This document shows, one piece after another, positions 1 through 6,796 of a stretch of DNA of 8,346 nt. Positions within the stretch are counted from its first letter, which is position 1; the number at the start of each line of letters is the position of its first letter. Position numbers and translations under genes: made by a program. The notes beneath the pieces are model-generated. The model was given only the letters and a program-made list of their open reading frames with translations. It was not told the DNA's origin and made no database searches. Source of the DNA: an uncultured Ruminococcus sp. (GTDB lineage: Bacteria; Bacillota; Clostridia; Oscillospirales; Ruminococcaceae); NCBI GenBank assembly GCA_946537565.1, contig CAMNFW010000081.1, positions 1 to 8,346 of the forward strand. Direction: 5' to 3'.

Positions 1-255
1 TGCCGAGGATCTTACGATATCCCAGGATTCGAGAAGTCCGACAGCAGCCGGTATGAACATTATCGGCATGATATCAATGAGAAACTGACCTGTCTTGTCG
101 ATATCCTTAAGCTTGACGATACCGGAGAGCAGAGCTGCAAACAGCAGGACGATGCCATAGATGCTTGCAGGTATCGGCAGCGGAATGATATGGTTCAAAA
201 TCTCACCGATAAGTGAGAAAGCGAGTATAACTACAAATTGTTTGATATAGTTCAA
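1..255 (-). CDS. LrgA/CidA family holin-like membrane protein (5' part, runs off left edge)
   Basis: Only the first 85 codons are in the window. The protein is hydrophobic, with membrane segments near residues 4-22, 26-46 and 58-76. It carries the family hallmark around residues 24-46 (IPLPIPASIYGIVLLFA), followed by a short charged loop (KLKDIDKTG) and MPIMFIPAAVGLLE, all typical of LrgA/CidA proteins. Members act as holin- or antiholin-like proteins, or as overflow-metabolite transport subunits, usually with LrgB/CidB; lrgB would be expected beyond the left edge. The chosen start is TTG at 255, because the AGAGGTGG ribosome binding site lies a few bases upstream and no in-frame ATG or GTG fits it. 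The full protein is normally about 120-140 residues. Its own promoter lies directly upstream. The family assignment is secure; the physiological role is not. Confidence 0.85.
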   Translation of the reverse strand, partial: MNYIKQFVVILAFSLIGEILNHIIPLPIPASIYGIVLLFAALLSGIVKLKDIDKTGQFLIDIMPIMFIPAAVGLLESWDIVRSSA

Positions 256-272
256 AAGACCACCTCTGTAGA

Positions 273-301
273 ATTATAGCACTGCTTACACAAAAAGTCA
301 A
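273..301 (-). promoter_or_regulatory. Sigma-A promoter for the lrgA-like gene
   Basis: Read on the minus strand, there is a -35 TTGACT (301-296), a 17-nt spacer and a perfect -10 TATAAT (278-273) preceded by an extended TGC. Transcription should begin near 266, so the ribosome binding site (265-259) would lie almost at the 5' end of the mRNA. A 5-bp inverted repeat, ACTGC (281-285) and GCAGT (303-307), brackets the -35 region and could be an operator, though it is short. Confidence 0.8.
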
Positions 302-330
302 CGCAGTAGAATATATGCACGCTGCAATAA

Positions 331-2778
331 TTATCCGGCATTGTCAGTTTTATCACCGGAAGCCGGAGAGCCGGAAACATCCTGTTTATTCTTAGCATCA
401 TTTTCGGCTTTCTTTTTTTCATCTTCAGCTTTTTGTTCCAGCTCCTTTTTTCTTTCCATCCATTTATCGAGGAAAGATTTTTCCTTAGGCTTCTGATTCT
501 GAGCATCATTGCTTTTCGGGTCGGGAGCGGGGTTTGTTTTAGGAGTATTGGCAGCCGGAGGGTTGTTATTATTTTCGGGCTTAGGTTTTTCTTTTGGGGG
601 AGCGAACTTATCCAGGCGCTGGAGGATTTCAGCAGAAGTGAGGGCACGTTTGCTTCTGTAAGGCTCAACAAGAGTTCTGATGCTTTCCTTTTCTATCATG
701 TCAGCGATCTTGCTGCTGTTTTTATTGATTTTTGTGGGGATAGTTTCGAGGGTAAAGGGAGGAGTTTGTTTACCGTCCACACTTATAGTGGTGACAGCAT
801 TGAAAGCGTCGAGCCGGGAGAGGATAGTACAAATATTATCGTGATCGAATCTGTAAGAAGCCATGGCAGCGTCTTTGGGAGAGAGCCGGAAAGCGCTTAA
901 ATTAGCGGAATTTGATTCAAGAGCATCTCTGATATTTTCAGTAAGCTGACTGGTATTCTGGTGGCTGAGAACTAAAGAAAGACCGAATTTACGGGATTCA
1001 GCCAGCATTCTTGGCATAGGGTTGGTCTGGAAGAGTGAGGCTTCATCAATAATAAGCAGGTGGGTCAGATCGGTATTATTTCTCATTCTCACGGCATTCC
1101 AGAGCTTCATAAGAAGGACAGTTCCGACAAGTCTTGCCGGGGTCGTTCCGATAACAGGAGAACCCAGGTCGATGAGAGTGACAGTATCGGTGTCGATAGT
1201 TCCGGGAAAATCCAGAGCATTAGCGCCGGCACCGAGGGTTTTTCTTAGCTGTTCAACAGAGGTGAAGCGCTGGAATTTTGAAAGAAGCCAGTTCAGCGTA
1301 TCATGAAAATCATTGCTTTTGTTAAGACCGTATTCATTCTTGATAATTTCGACCAGCTCCGGATATTTATTGCATATAGCCTTGCTGACCTTAAGCATAT
1401 TATCCTGGCTCTGAGAAATTATGGCAATGCTTTCAAGAGAAGCCTGACGGCCGAGAAATGCGATCGAAGCCTTTGCAAAAGTAGACAGCCAGCGTTCATA
1501 TCTTGGTCCTACAACAAGATATTCACCGGGCGGATTGAAAATGTCACCGAAAAGCTCACAAAGATCAGCGATATTGCGTTCTTCCTTAGCAGGGTCATCG
1601 CTGTCCCAGATGTTCATAGGGACGGGATTATCCGCATCACCGACTCTGACCACTCTGATTTTTTTCGCATATTTTTCGGGAACCGACTGGAGAACGGTAT
1701 TGATAGTGGTACCGTGAGGGTCGAAAAAGGTGAGACCATAGCCTTGTTCAATGGCATTGAGGATAATGGAAGCGAGAATGGTAGACTTACCGGTACCGGT
1801 CTGACCGATGATCTGATAATGTCTTTTAAGGTCAGTTTCACCGATCGTGATCTTTCTGCTGACACCGGTGATATCCACAGCTTTGCCGATAGTAATTGCT
1901 CTGGGAGATTTTGTATTTTTATGATTTACGGGGATTTTCCTTGTACTCTGCTGACAGGTTTTAATGCCGGTGACAGGACGATTCACAACAGGCTCATACA
2001 TCATTATCCTTGCGGCAAAGTCCGGCAGCACAGGTGCGTTTTTCAGCGGAAAGTCCCATATTTCGGCAATTTCGGGTTCTGACATATCACCGAGGAACCT
2101 GATCTTTGCTTCACTCACAGCCTCATTGAGAATGGTGCGGAGCCTGATCGAAGGTGTATCGCCGAGCCGAAGAAGTACACGCACACGCACCGGTGTACCC
2201 AGATAAGCGGACATTTTCGGTTCAGAATAAGGGTAGAATTTTTCCATAGATCTGCGGCAGCTCTGACGCTCAGCCTGATCTGAAGAACCGGCTGTAATAC
2301 GCATAGCTCCGCCGGTGAGATGAATTGCCTGAACAAGCTCTTCAAACTGAGCTGAGAATGACATAGGAAAATCCCAGTCATTCTGAGAGGGATTATCGTT
2401 ATGTACAGCGCCGAAGCCTATTTCCGGTCCGGAAGTATACTGAGCTGACGGCAGATAAAGTTCATACAGCTTATTAAAAGCGGCACATGATTTGAAAGTG
2501 GAAGGTTTTTTGCGTGGTTTTCCGAGCTTTTCGGCAATCCAGGTCAGATCATCTTCAGTAAACTCATCTGAGCCGAAAACGCTGAGATTTACAATACCCT
2601 TAGCCGGAATATACATCTGCCAGCCGGCAAATCCGTCGGGCTTAAGGAGCGAAGCGCATCTGACGAGCCGGGAGGAAAGTTTGTCAGAGAGAGGGATCTT
2701 GCCCTCGGTGATGAATAATTCTTTGAAATTAACAGCAGCGGCGGTGCCGGCGGGAAATAATGTATTTTCACTGATCAT
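331..2778 (-). CDS. Orphan HerA/VirD4-like (TraG/TraD-type) DNA-translocase ATPase
   Basis: This is an 815-residue soluble protein with no signal peptide or membrane helix. Residues 1-270 form an N-terminal region I do not recognise, of mixed alpha/beta character. The ATPase core has Walker A GQTGTGKS at 325-332, the FFDPHG strand motif at 351-356, Walker B LLIIDEAS at 574-581, and a sensor-like segment AESRKFGLSLVLSHQ at 593-607. The DPHG motif, followed about 35 residues later by PMNIWD, and the RKFGLSLVLSHQ segment are typical of FtsK/HerA-superfamily conjugative coupling or DNA-pumping ATPases. Residues 727-766 are Pro/Asn/Lys-rich and probably disordered. Residues 767-797 are a highly charged likely coiled coil. 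The start at 2778 has AAGGAG 8 nt upstream. The gene begins 35 nt after araC and may be co-transcribed with it. No relaxase, VirB4 or other transfer gene is in view. The ATPase fold is clear; a role in DNA transfer, defence or chromosome handling is inference. Confidence 0.8.
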   Translation of the reverse strand: MISENTLFPAGTAAAVNFKELFITEGKIPLSDKLSSRLVRCASLLKPDGFAGWQMYIPAKGIVNLSVFGSDEFTEDDLTWIAEKLGKPRKKPSTFKSCAAFNKLYELYLPSAQYTSGPEIGFGAVHNDNPSQNDWDFPMSFSAQFEELVQAIHLTGGAMRITAGSSDQAERQSCRRSMEKFYPYSEPKMSAYLGTPVRVRVLLRLGDTPSIRLRTILNEAVSEAKIRFLGDMSEPEIAEIWDFPLKNAPVLPDFAARIMMYEPVVNRPVTGIKTCQQSTRKIPVNHKNTKSPRAITIGKAVDITGVSRKITIGETDLKRHYQIIGQTGTGKSTILASIILNAIEQGYGLTFFDPHGTTINTVLQSVPEKYAKKIRVVRVGDADNPVPMNIWDSDDPAKEERNIADLCELFGDIFNPPGEYLVVGPRYERWLSTFAKASIAFLGRQASLESIAIISQSQDNMLKVSKAICNKYPELVEIIKNEYGLNKSNDFHDTLNWLLSKFQRFTSVEQLRKTLGAGANALDFPGTIDTDTVTLIDLGSPVIGTTPARLVGTVLLMKLWNAVRMRNNTDLTHLLIIDEASLFQTNPMPRMLAESRKFGLSLVLSHQNTSQLTENIRDALESNSANLSAFRLSPKDAAMASYRFDHDNICTILSRLDAFNAVTTISVDGKQTPPFTLETIPTKINKNSSKIADMIEKESIRTLVEPYRSKRALTSAEILQRLDKFAPPKEKPKPENNNNPPAANTPKTNPAPDPKSNDAQNQKPKEKSFLDKWMERKKELEQKAEDEKKKAENDAKNKQDVSGSPASGDKTDNAG

Positions 2779-2813
2779 GATCTGAACTCCTTAGATATGG
2801 ATTTTTCACAGCA

Positions 2814-3722
2814 TCAGCTGCGGCTTTTTTTTCTGAACTCTTTTGGTGTCATGCCATAGTACTGGCGGAACATTTTACCGAAGTAGCTGATATGGTTGAA
2901 GCCGCAGGAGAAGCATATCTCGGTTATCTGCTGGCTGGTATTTATAAGCAGGTCAGCGGCATTTTTCAGGCGGAACTCATTAAGATATGTCACAGGCTTT
3001 TTGCTGATTATGCTGCGGAAACAGCGGAAGCATTCGCTTTTGCTGATATTAGCAGCTCTTGCGATGTCCTCAACGGAGATATCGCTGCTGTAATTTTCAT
3101 GGATAAAGGTGAGCATTTTCTTTATGCGTTTTTCGCCGGAGCTTATCGCAAGGGGCTGGGATTCAACGTCATTTTTGCCGATATTAAGGGCAAGGGAGTA
3201 CCATATCTGGCTGATGATATTTCTGATTTTCAGCTCATAGCCAAACTCATGCTTTTCGGCAGCCGGGTAAAGCTGTCTGATAAAGGAGAGGATATCCTGT
3301 TCCCAGGGCGAAGAGCCGGTAAGTTTAAACCCCTTGATAGACGTGTCGGAAATAATAGGCTTGATATATCTTTTGGAGATAAGGTCAGAGCCGCAGTCAC
3401 CGATGAATTCGGGCATAAAGACGACAGTAGTCATAAGCGGAGCAGGCTCAGAGGAAGCAGGGGTTTCCATGTGCATGATATTGGAATTGATAAAAAAACC
3501 TTCCCCCTCGCTGACCTCCAGTATCATGTCATTAATATGGCAGCGGACTTTTCCGGAGAGAACGAGAGCAAATTCCAGTTCCGGGTGCCAGTGCCAGTCG
3601 ATGATATTGTTAACGTACCAGCTGAAATCGTTCATATAAATTTTGATAGGGAATTTCGGAGTGCCGTGGACAGCGTTTTCACGATAAAGCTCTTTATGGG
3701 AGCCGGGCAGTAAAATATCCAT
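2814..3722 (-). CDS. AraC/XylS-family transcriptional regulator with N-terminal cupin
   Basis: This 302-residue one-component regulator has the usual length for the family. The N-terminal cupin sensor is visible around residues 43-84: the HWHPELEF motif, then a beta-rich segment ending in INSNIMH. The C-terminal AraC DNA-binding domain spans about 198-300. Its first helix-turn-helix is around 215-240 (SVEDIARAANISKSE), and the second has the conserved ITEICFSCGFNHISYFGKMF at 266-285 followed by the YYGMTPKEFRK hallmark. The start at 3722 has GGAGGTG 4 nt upstream. It is transcribed divergently from the alpha-xylosidase, so it most likely controls that gene in response to a xyloglucan-derived sugar; the ligand is inferred from the neighbour only. 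The ATPase gene follows on the same strand after 35 nt with no terminator, so an operon is possible. Confidence 0.92.
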   Translation of the reverse strand: MDILLPGSHKELYRENAVHGTPKFPIKIYMNDFSWYVNNIIDWHWHPELEFALVLSGKVRCHINDMILEVSEGEGFFINSNIMHMETPASSEPAPLMTTVVFMPEFIGDCGSDLISKRYIKPIISDTSIKGFKLTGSSPWEQDILSFIRQLYPAAEKHEFGYELKIRNIISQIWYSLALNIGKNDVESQPLAISSGEKRIKKMLTFIHENYSSDISVEDIARAANISKSECFRCFRSIISKKPVTYLNEFRLKNAADLLINTSQQITEICFSCGFNHISYFGKMFRQYYGMTPKEFRKKSRS

Positions 3723-3750
3723 GTTTCACCTCCATGCTGGCATTATCTTT

Positions 3751-3786
3751 ATAATTTCTGCGGATATTCTGATAGAATAATTTCTG
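3751..3786. promoter_or_regulatory. Candidate AraC-type operator between araC and the alpha-xylosidase
   Basis: The divergent intergenic region (3723-3860) contains a perfect 10-bp direct repeat, ATAATTTCTG, at 3751-3760 and 3777-3786, with 26 bp between starts. Between and overlapping them is the palindrome TATTCTGATAGAATA (3765-3779), which adds a third TTCTG element at 3767-3771. AraC-family regulators commonly bind paired direct repeats near divergent promoters. No strong sigma-A promoter is evident for either gene here (only weak -10-like sequences, for example TATACT at 3818-3823), consistent with activator dependence. Assigning this to the adjacent regulator is inference. Confidence 0.45.
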
Positions 3787-3860
3787 TTTTGATGTTATTA
3801 TTATATCATAAATTTCATATACTGTCAAACTCTGAAGACGGAATAAAAAGGAGTGTTATT

Positions 3861-6176
3861 ATGAAGATATCAGACGGATTCTGGCTGAACAAGCCTGGAT
3901 ACAGCGTGAATTACGCTACACAGATGTATACCGTAAAGGCTGACGAAAGCTCAGTAACGGTTTATGCCACAAATCAGTGGATCGGAAACAGGGGCATGAC
4001 TTTAGGCGGTCCGATGCTCACAGTCCGTTTCTCATCTGTACTTGAAAACAGCATCAAGGTGGAGATAGACCATTTCAAGGGCACACTGAAAACGACCCCG
4101 GAATTCACCCTCTATGAAAACAAGGACTTCAAGCCTGTTGTCCGCCAGACCGAAAACGGCGGCTGGGAGCTTATTTCCGGAAAAACAAAGGTTAAGATCG
4201 GACCCCAGGGTTCAGGCTGGGACGTAAGCTATTGGTATGAGGACAGACTTCTCACCAAGGAAGGCTGGAGAACAACCTCTCTCATTGAAGAAGAGGAATG
4301 GCTCACAAAAAATAAGGCTTTATCCGAAGAGGGCGCAAGATTCTTTGCAAAGCCTGACAACGGCAGCACCAGCTATATCCGTGAGATGCTGAATATAAGC
4401 GTAGGCGAATACATTTATGGTTTCGGCGAAAAGTTTTCGACCTTTGTAAAGAACGGTCAGACCGTTGAGGTGTGGAACAACGACGGCGGAACCTGTTCTG
4501 AGCAGAGCTATAAATCAATACCATTTTATGTATCGTCGAGAGGATACGGAGTATTTGTGAATCACCCAGAAAACATGACCTTTGAGGTTGCCAGCGAGAC
4601 CGTATCAAAGGTGGCATTTTCAGTTCAGGGACAGCACATGGAATACTTTGTATTCGGCGGCGGGACCGTAGCCAATGTGCTTGAAGCGTATACTGACCTG
4701 ACAGGAAAGCCTGCACTTCCGCCGGCATATACTTTTGGATTGTGGCTGTCAACTTCCTTCACCACCAGCTATGATGAAGAAACAGTAACTTCATTCATAG
4801 ACGAAATGGAGAGAAGAGATATTCCACTGGAGGTATTTCATTTTGACTGCTTCTGGATGAAGGAATTTGAGTGGTGCAGCTTTGAGTGGGACAAGGATAT
4901 GTTCCCGGACCCGAAGGCAATGCTTTCACGGCTTAAGGCAAAGGGACTTAAGATATGCGTATGGATAAATCCATATGTCGGACAGTGTGCGCCGGTATTT
5001 GATGAATGTGTGAAGAATAATTATTTCATCAAGAATAAAGATGGTTCAGTGTTCCAGTGTGATATGTGGCAGCCTGGAATGGCTGTCATTGACTTCACAA
5101 ATCCAGAGGCTTGCAAGTGGTTTGCATCAAAGATAAAGGGACTGGCTGAGATCGGTGTAGATGCAATAAAGACTGATTTCGGTGAGCGTATACCTACTGA
5201 TGTAGTATACTTTGATGGCTCTGATCCATACAAGATGCACAACTACTATACATATTTATATAATAAGACAGTATTTGAAGCGCTTCGTGAAGTAAAGGGC
5301 ATGAACAATGCCTGCCTGTTTGCCCGTTCAGCAACTGTTGGCGGTCAGCAGTTCCCGGTACACTGGGGCGGAGACTGCTTCTCAAATTACGAGTCCATGT
5401 GGGAAACTCTCAGAGGCGGACTTTCACTTTGTCTGTCTGGATTTGGATTCTTCTCCCACGATATCTCAGGCTTTGAGGCAACAGGTACACCTGACCTGTA
5501 CAAGCGCTGGACAGCCTTTGGACTTATGTCAACTCATTCCCGTTATCATGGAAATTCTTCATATCGTGTTCCGTGGAATTTTGATGAAGAGAGCTGTGAT
5601 GTTTCACGTCACTTTGTAAAGCTTAAGGGCAGGCTGATGCCGTATCTTTTTGCAAATGCAGTCCACACCCACAAGACAGGCGTGCCAATGATGAGAGCTA
5701 TGGTCATTGACTATGCTTATGACCGGGCAGCGCTTACAGTTGACACACAGTATATGCTGGGAGACAGTCTGCTTGTTGCCCCTGTATTCAGTGAGGACGG
5801 AGAGTGCAGCTTCTATCTTCCAACCGGCGGAACATGGACGGATATCCAGACCGGTGAACAGCTCAGCGGCGGCAGCTGGTATACAAAGAAGTATGATTAT
5901 TTTGGAATGCCGCTTTATGCAAAGCCAAATTCAATTATCGTATACGGCAATTTTGAAAAGACCGTTGAGTATGATTATACCGACGGCATGAAGATAGTTG
6001 TATACGGACTGGAGGACGGAAAAACCGCAGAAGCTAAGGTCTACAGCAAGGAAGCAGAGCTTGCAGCTGAGATAACAGCAGTTCGCAGCGGAAATACCAT
6101 TACCGTTACTGTCAAGGGCAGCGATAAGCCTTTCACTGTAGAAAGCTCGCAGGGACTTGAGACCGTAATAGGCTAA
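3861..6176 (+). CDS. yicI: GH31 alpha-xylosidase, YicI type, cytoplasmic
   Basis: The enzyme releases alpha-1,6-linked xylose from the non-reducing end of xyloglucan oligosaccharides and isoprimeverose. The protein is 771 residues, close to the roughly 772 of E. coli YicI, and resembles it along its whole length from the initial MKISDG. The nucleophile is D439 in KTDFGERIPTD, and the acid/base is D505 in HWGGDC. Both sit exactly 23 residues after the E. coli positions recalled as D416 and D482. The specificity residues C330 and F331 in FHFDCFWM, and F300 in TSF, match YicI with the same offset, favouring xylosidase over glucosidase. A beta-sandwich domain precedes the barrel (about 290-600), with C-terminal beta domains after it. 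There is no signal peptide, so it acts on imported oligosaccharides. The start at 3861 has AAAAGGAG 7 nt upstream; the in-frame upstream ATGs near 3789 lack a good site. The gene ends in a strong terminator. Confidence 0.93.
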   Translation: MKISDGFWLNKPGYSVNYATQMYTVKADESSVTVYATNQWIGNRGMTLGGPMLTVRFSSVLENSIKVEIDHFKGTLKTTPEFTLYENKDFKPVVRQTENGGWELISGKTKVKIGPQGSGWDVSYWYEDRLLTKEGWRTTSLIEEEEWLTKNKALSEEGARFFAKPDNGSTSYIREMLNISVGEYIYGFGEKFSTFVKNGQTVEVWNNDGGTCSEQSYKSIPFYVSSRGYGVFVNHPENMTFEVASETVSKVAFSVQGQHMEYFVFGGGTVANVLEAYTDLTGKPALPPAYTFGLWLSTSFTTSYDEETVTSFIDEMERRDIPLEVFHFDCFWMKEFEWCSFEWDKDMFPDPKAMLSRLKAKGLKICVWINPYVGQCAPVFDECVKNNYFIKNKDGSVFQCDMWQPGMAVIDFTNPEACKWFASKIKGLAEIGVDAIKTDFGERIPTDVVYFDGSDPYKMHNYYTYLYNKTVFEALREVKGMNNACLFARSATVGGQQFPVHWGGDCFSNYESMWETLRGGLSLCLSGFGFFSHDISGFEATGTPDLYKRWTAFGLMSTHSRYHGNSSYRVPWNFDEESCDVSRHFVKLKGRLMPYLFANAVHTHKTGVPMMRAMVIDYAYDRAALTVDTQYMLGDSLLVAPVFSEDGECSFYLPTGGTWTDIQTGEQLSGGSWYTKKYDYFGMPLYAKPNSIIVYGNFEKTVEYDYTDGMKIVVYGLEDGKTAEAKVYSKEAELAAEITAVRSGNTITVTVKGSDKPFTVESSQGLETVIG

Positions 6177-6185
6177 AACAATGAA

Positions 6186-6217
6186 AAAAGCCTGTATTTC
6201 TTAGGATACAGGCTTTT
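6186..6217. terminator. Bidirectional intrinsic terminator between convergent genes
   Basis: There is a perfect 12-bp stem, AAAAGCCTGTAT (6186-6197) with ATACAGGCTTTT (6206-6217), and an 8-nt loop. It ends in a T-run on the plus strand (TTTTGTT) and has TTTTTT on the minus strand. It lies 9 nt after the xylosidase stop and 10 nt beyond the stop of the convergent gene at 6228, so it should terminate both. Confidence 0.92.
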
Positions 6218-6227
6218 GTTATTATAT

Positions 6228-6638
6228 TCATCTGAGACTGTTGATAATACCGCTGATATATCTTTTAACAGCGATGAGGTAATCATAGGCTCTTCCCTGG
6301 AGTCTGCCGAGACGGTAGTCCTGATACTTAACGGTATCAACCCATTCAATAAGGTTATCCAGGTCAGAGAGCTTTGAATCATAAAGAGCCTGAAGATCCT
6401 CGATGATAGGATTTTTATAGTTCACATCTCTGGTATTTTCGGAAGCAGAGATGCAGCAGTTAATGATAAGAGGAAAGTCGTTGAGTATATAAGAAAGTTC
6501 CATATACATCATTCCGCTTTTTCTCCAGTCGTTGATATCAACGTTGTCCTCGTCACACATAGCATTAGTGACGTTATTCCATGAGTCCAGGAGAGCGTCC
6601 TGCTCCTGATGATATTCGTCCCAGTTAGAAATAGTCAT
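6228..6638 (-). CDS. Hypothetical acidic helical protein, 136 residues, no recognised family
   Basis: I do not recognise a family. The start at 6638 has GAAGGAAG about 5 nt upstream. The protein is soluble by appearance, with no signal peptide or convincing membrane helix. It is rich in Asp, Asn and Tyr, and its N-terminal half is acidic (CDEDNVDIND at 28-37). Predicted by eye it is mainly helical, with helices around 38-56, 77-105 and 111-134. The last 30 residues are more basic (RLGRLQGRAYDYLIAVKRY). Two adjacent cysteines occur at 61-62. A near-consensus promoter with a palindrome over the transcription start precedes it, and a bidirectional terminator follows, so it looks like a deliberately expressed single-gene unit rather than a chance frame. 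Its reading frame uses the same codon style as its neighbours. Function is unknown. Confidence 0.75.
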   Translation of the reverse strand: MTISNWDEYHQEQDALLDSWNNVTNAMCDEDNVDINDWRKSGMMYMELSYILNDFPLIINCCISASENTRDVNYKNPIIEDLQALYDSKLSDLDNLIEWVDTVKYQDYRLGRLQGRAYDYLIAVKRYISGIINSLR

Positions 6639-6662
6639 ATAAACTTCCTTCTTTCGTTAGTA

Positions 6663-6681
6663 TTGTGAATAATTATCACAA
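6663..6681. promoter_or_regulatory. Palindrome over the transcription start of the 136-residue gene
   Basis: TTGTGAATAATTATCACAA has perfect 6-bp arms (TTGTGA and TCACAA) around 7 nt. On the minus strand it begins about 5 nt after the -10 box, covering roughly +1 to +18. It could be a repressor operator or a 5' mRNA hairpin. It resembles Rex or CRP sites (TTGTGA with TCACAA), but the spacing is 7 rather than 6, so I do not name a regulator. Confidence 0.5.
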
Positions 6682-6685
6682 GTAC

Positions 6686-6714
6686 ATTATACAACAAATT
6701 TTTACAAAAATCAA
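6686..6714 (-). promoter_or_regulatory. Sigma-A promoter for the 136-residue gene
   Basis: On the minus strand there is a -35 TTGATT (6714-6709), a 17-nt spacer and a perfect -10 TATAAT (6691-6686). The predicted start near 6680 gives a leader of about 42 nt before the ATG at 6638. The surrounding stretch 6639-6796 is very AT-rich and holds no other gene. Confidence 0.78.
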
Positions 6715-6796
6715 TAGTATTTTATATATAATTGCTATAATTGTCATATTGTACAAATCTAATTGTATACTTTGCACAATTAAATGATTGCACATA

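Noticed and set aside
433..900. 155-codon plus-strand frame
   Set aside because: Antisense shadow of the low-complexity C-terminal part of the ATPase; no domain.
1303..2082. 259-codon plus-strand frame
   Set aside because: It lies antisense within the ATPase core, where the opposite strand encodes the Walker A region, and it has no family resemblance.
2797..2825. Terminator between araC and the ATPase gene
   Set aside because: Only a 4-bp CAGC/GCTG stem followed by a short mixed sequence is present; too weak for an intrinsic terminator.
2892..3713. 273-codon plus-strand frame
   Set aside because: Antisense to nearly the whole AraC regulator, whose cupin and helix-turn-helix motifs are unmistakable.
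3789..3860. 24-codon upstream extension of the alpha-xylosidase
   Set aside because: The ATG at 3861 has a good AAAAGGAG site and aligns with the MKISDG start of E. coli YicI; the extension covers the likely promoter.
6663..6681. Rex (redox) operator
   Set aside because: The arms TTGTGA/TCACAA fit, but the spacing is one base too long for a canonical 18-bp Rex site, so only a generic palindrome is claimed.
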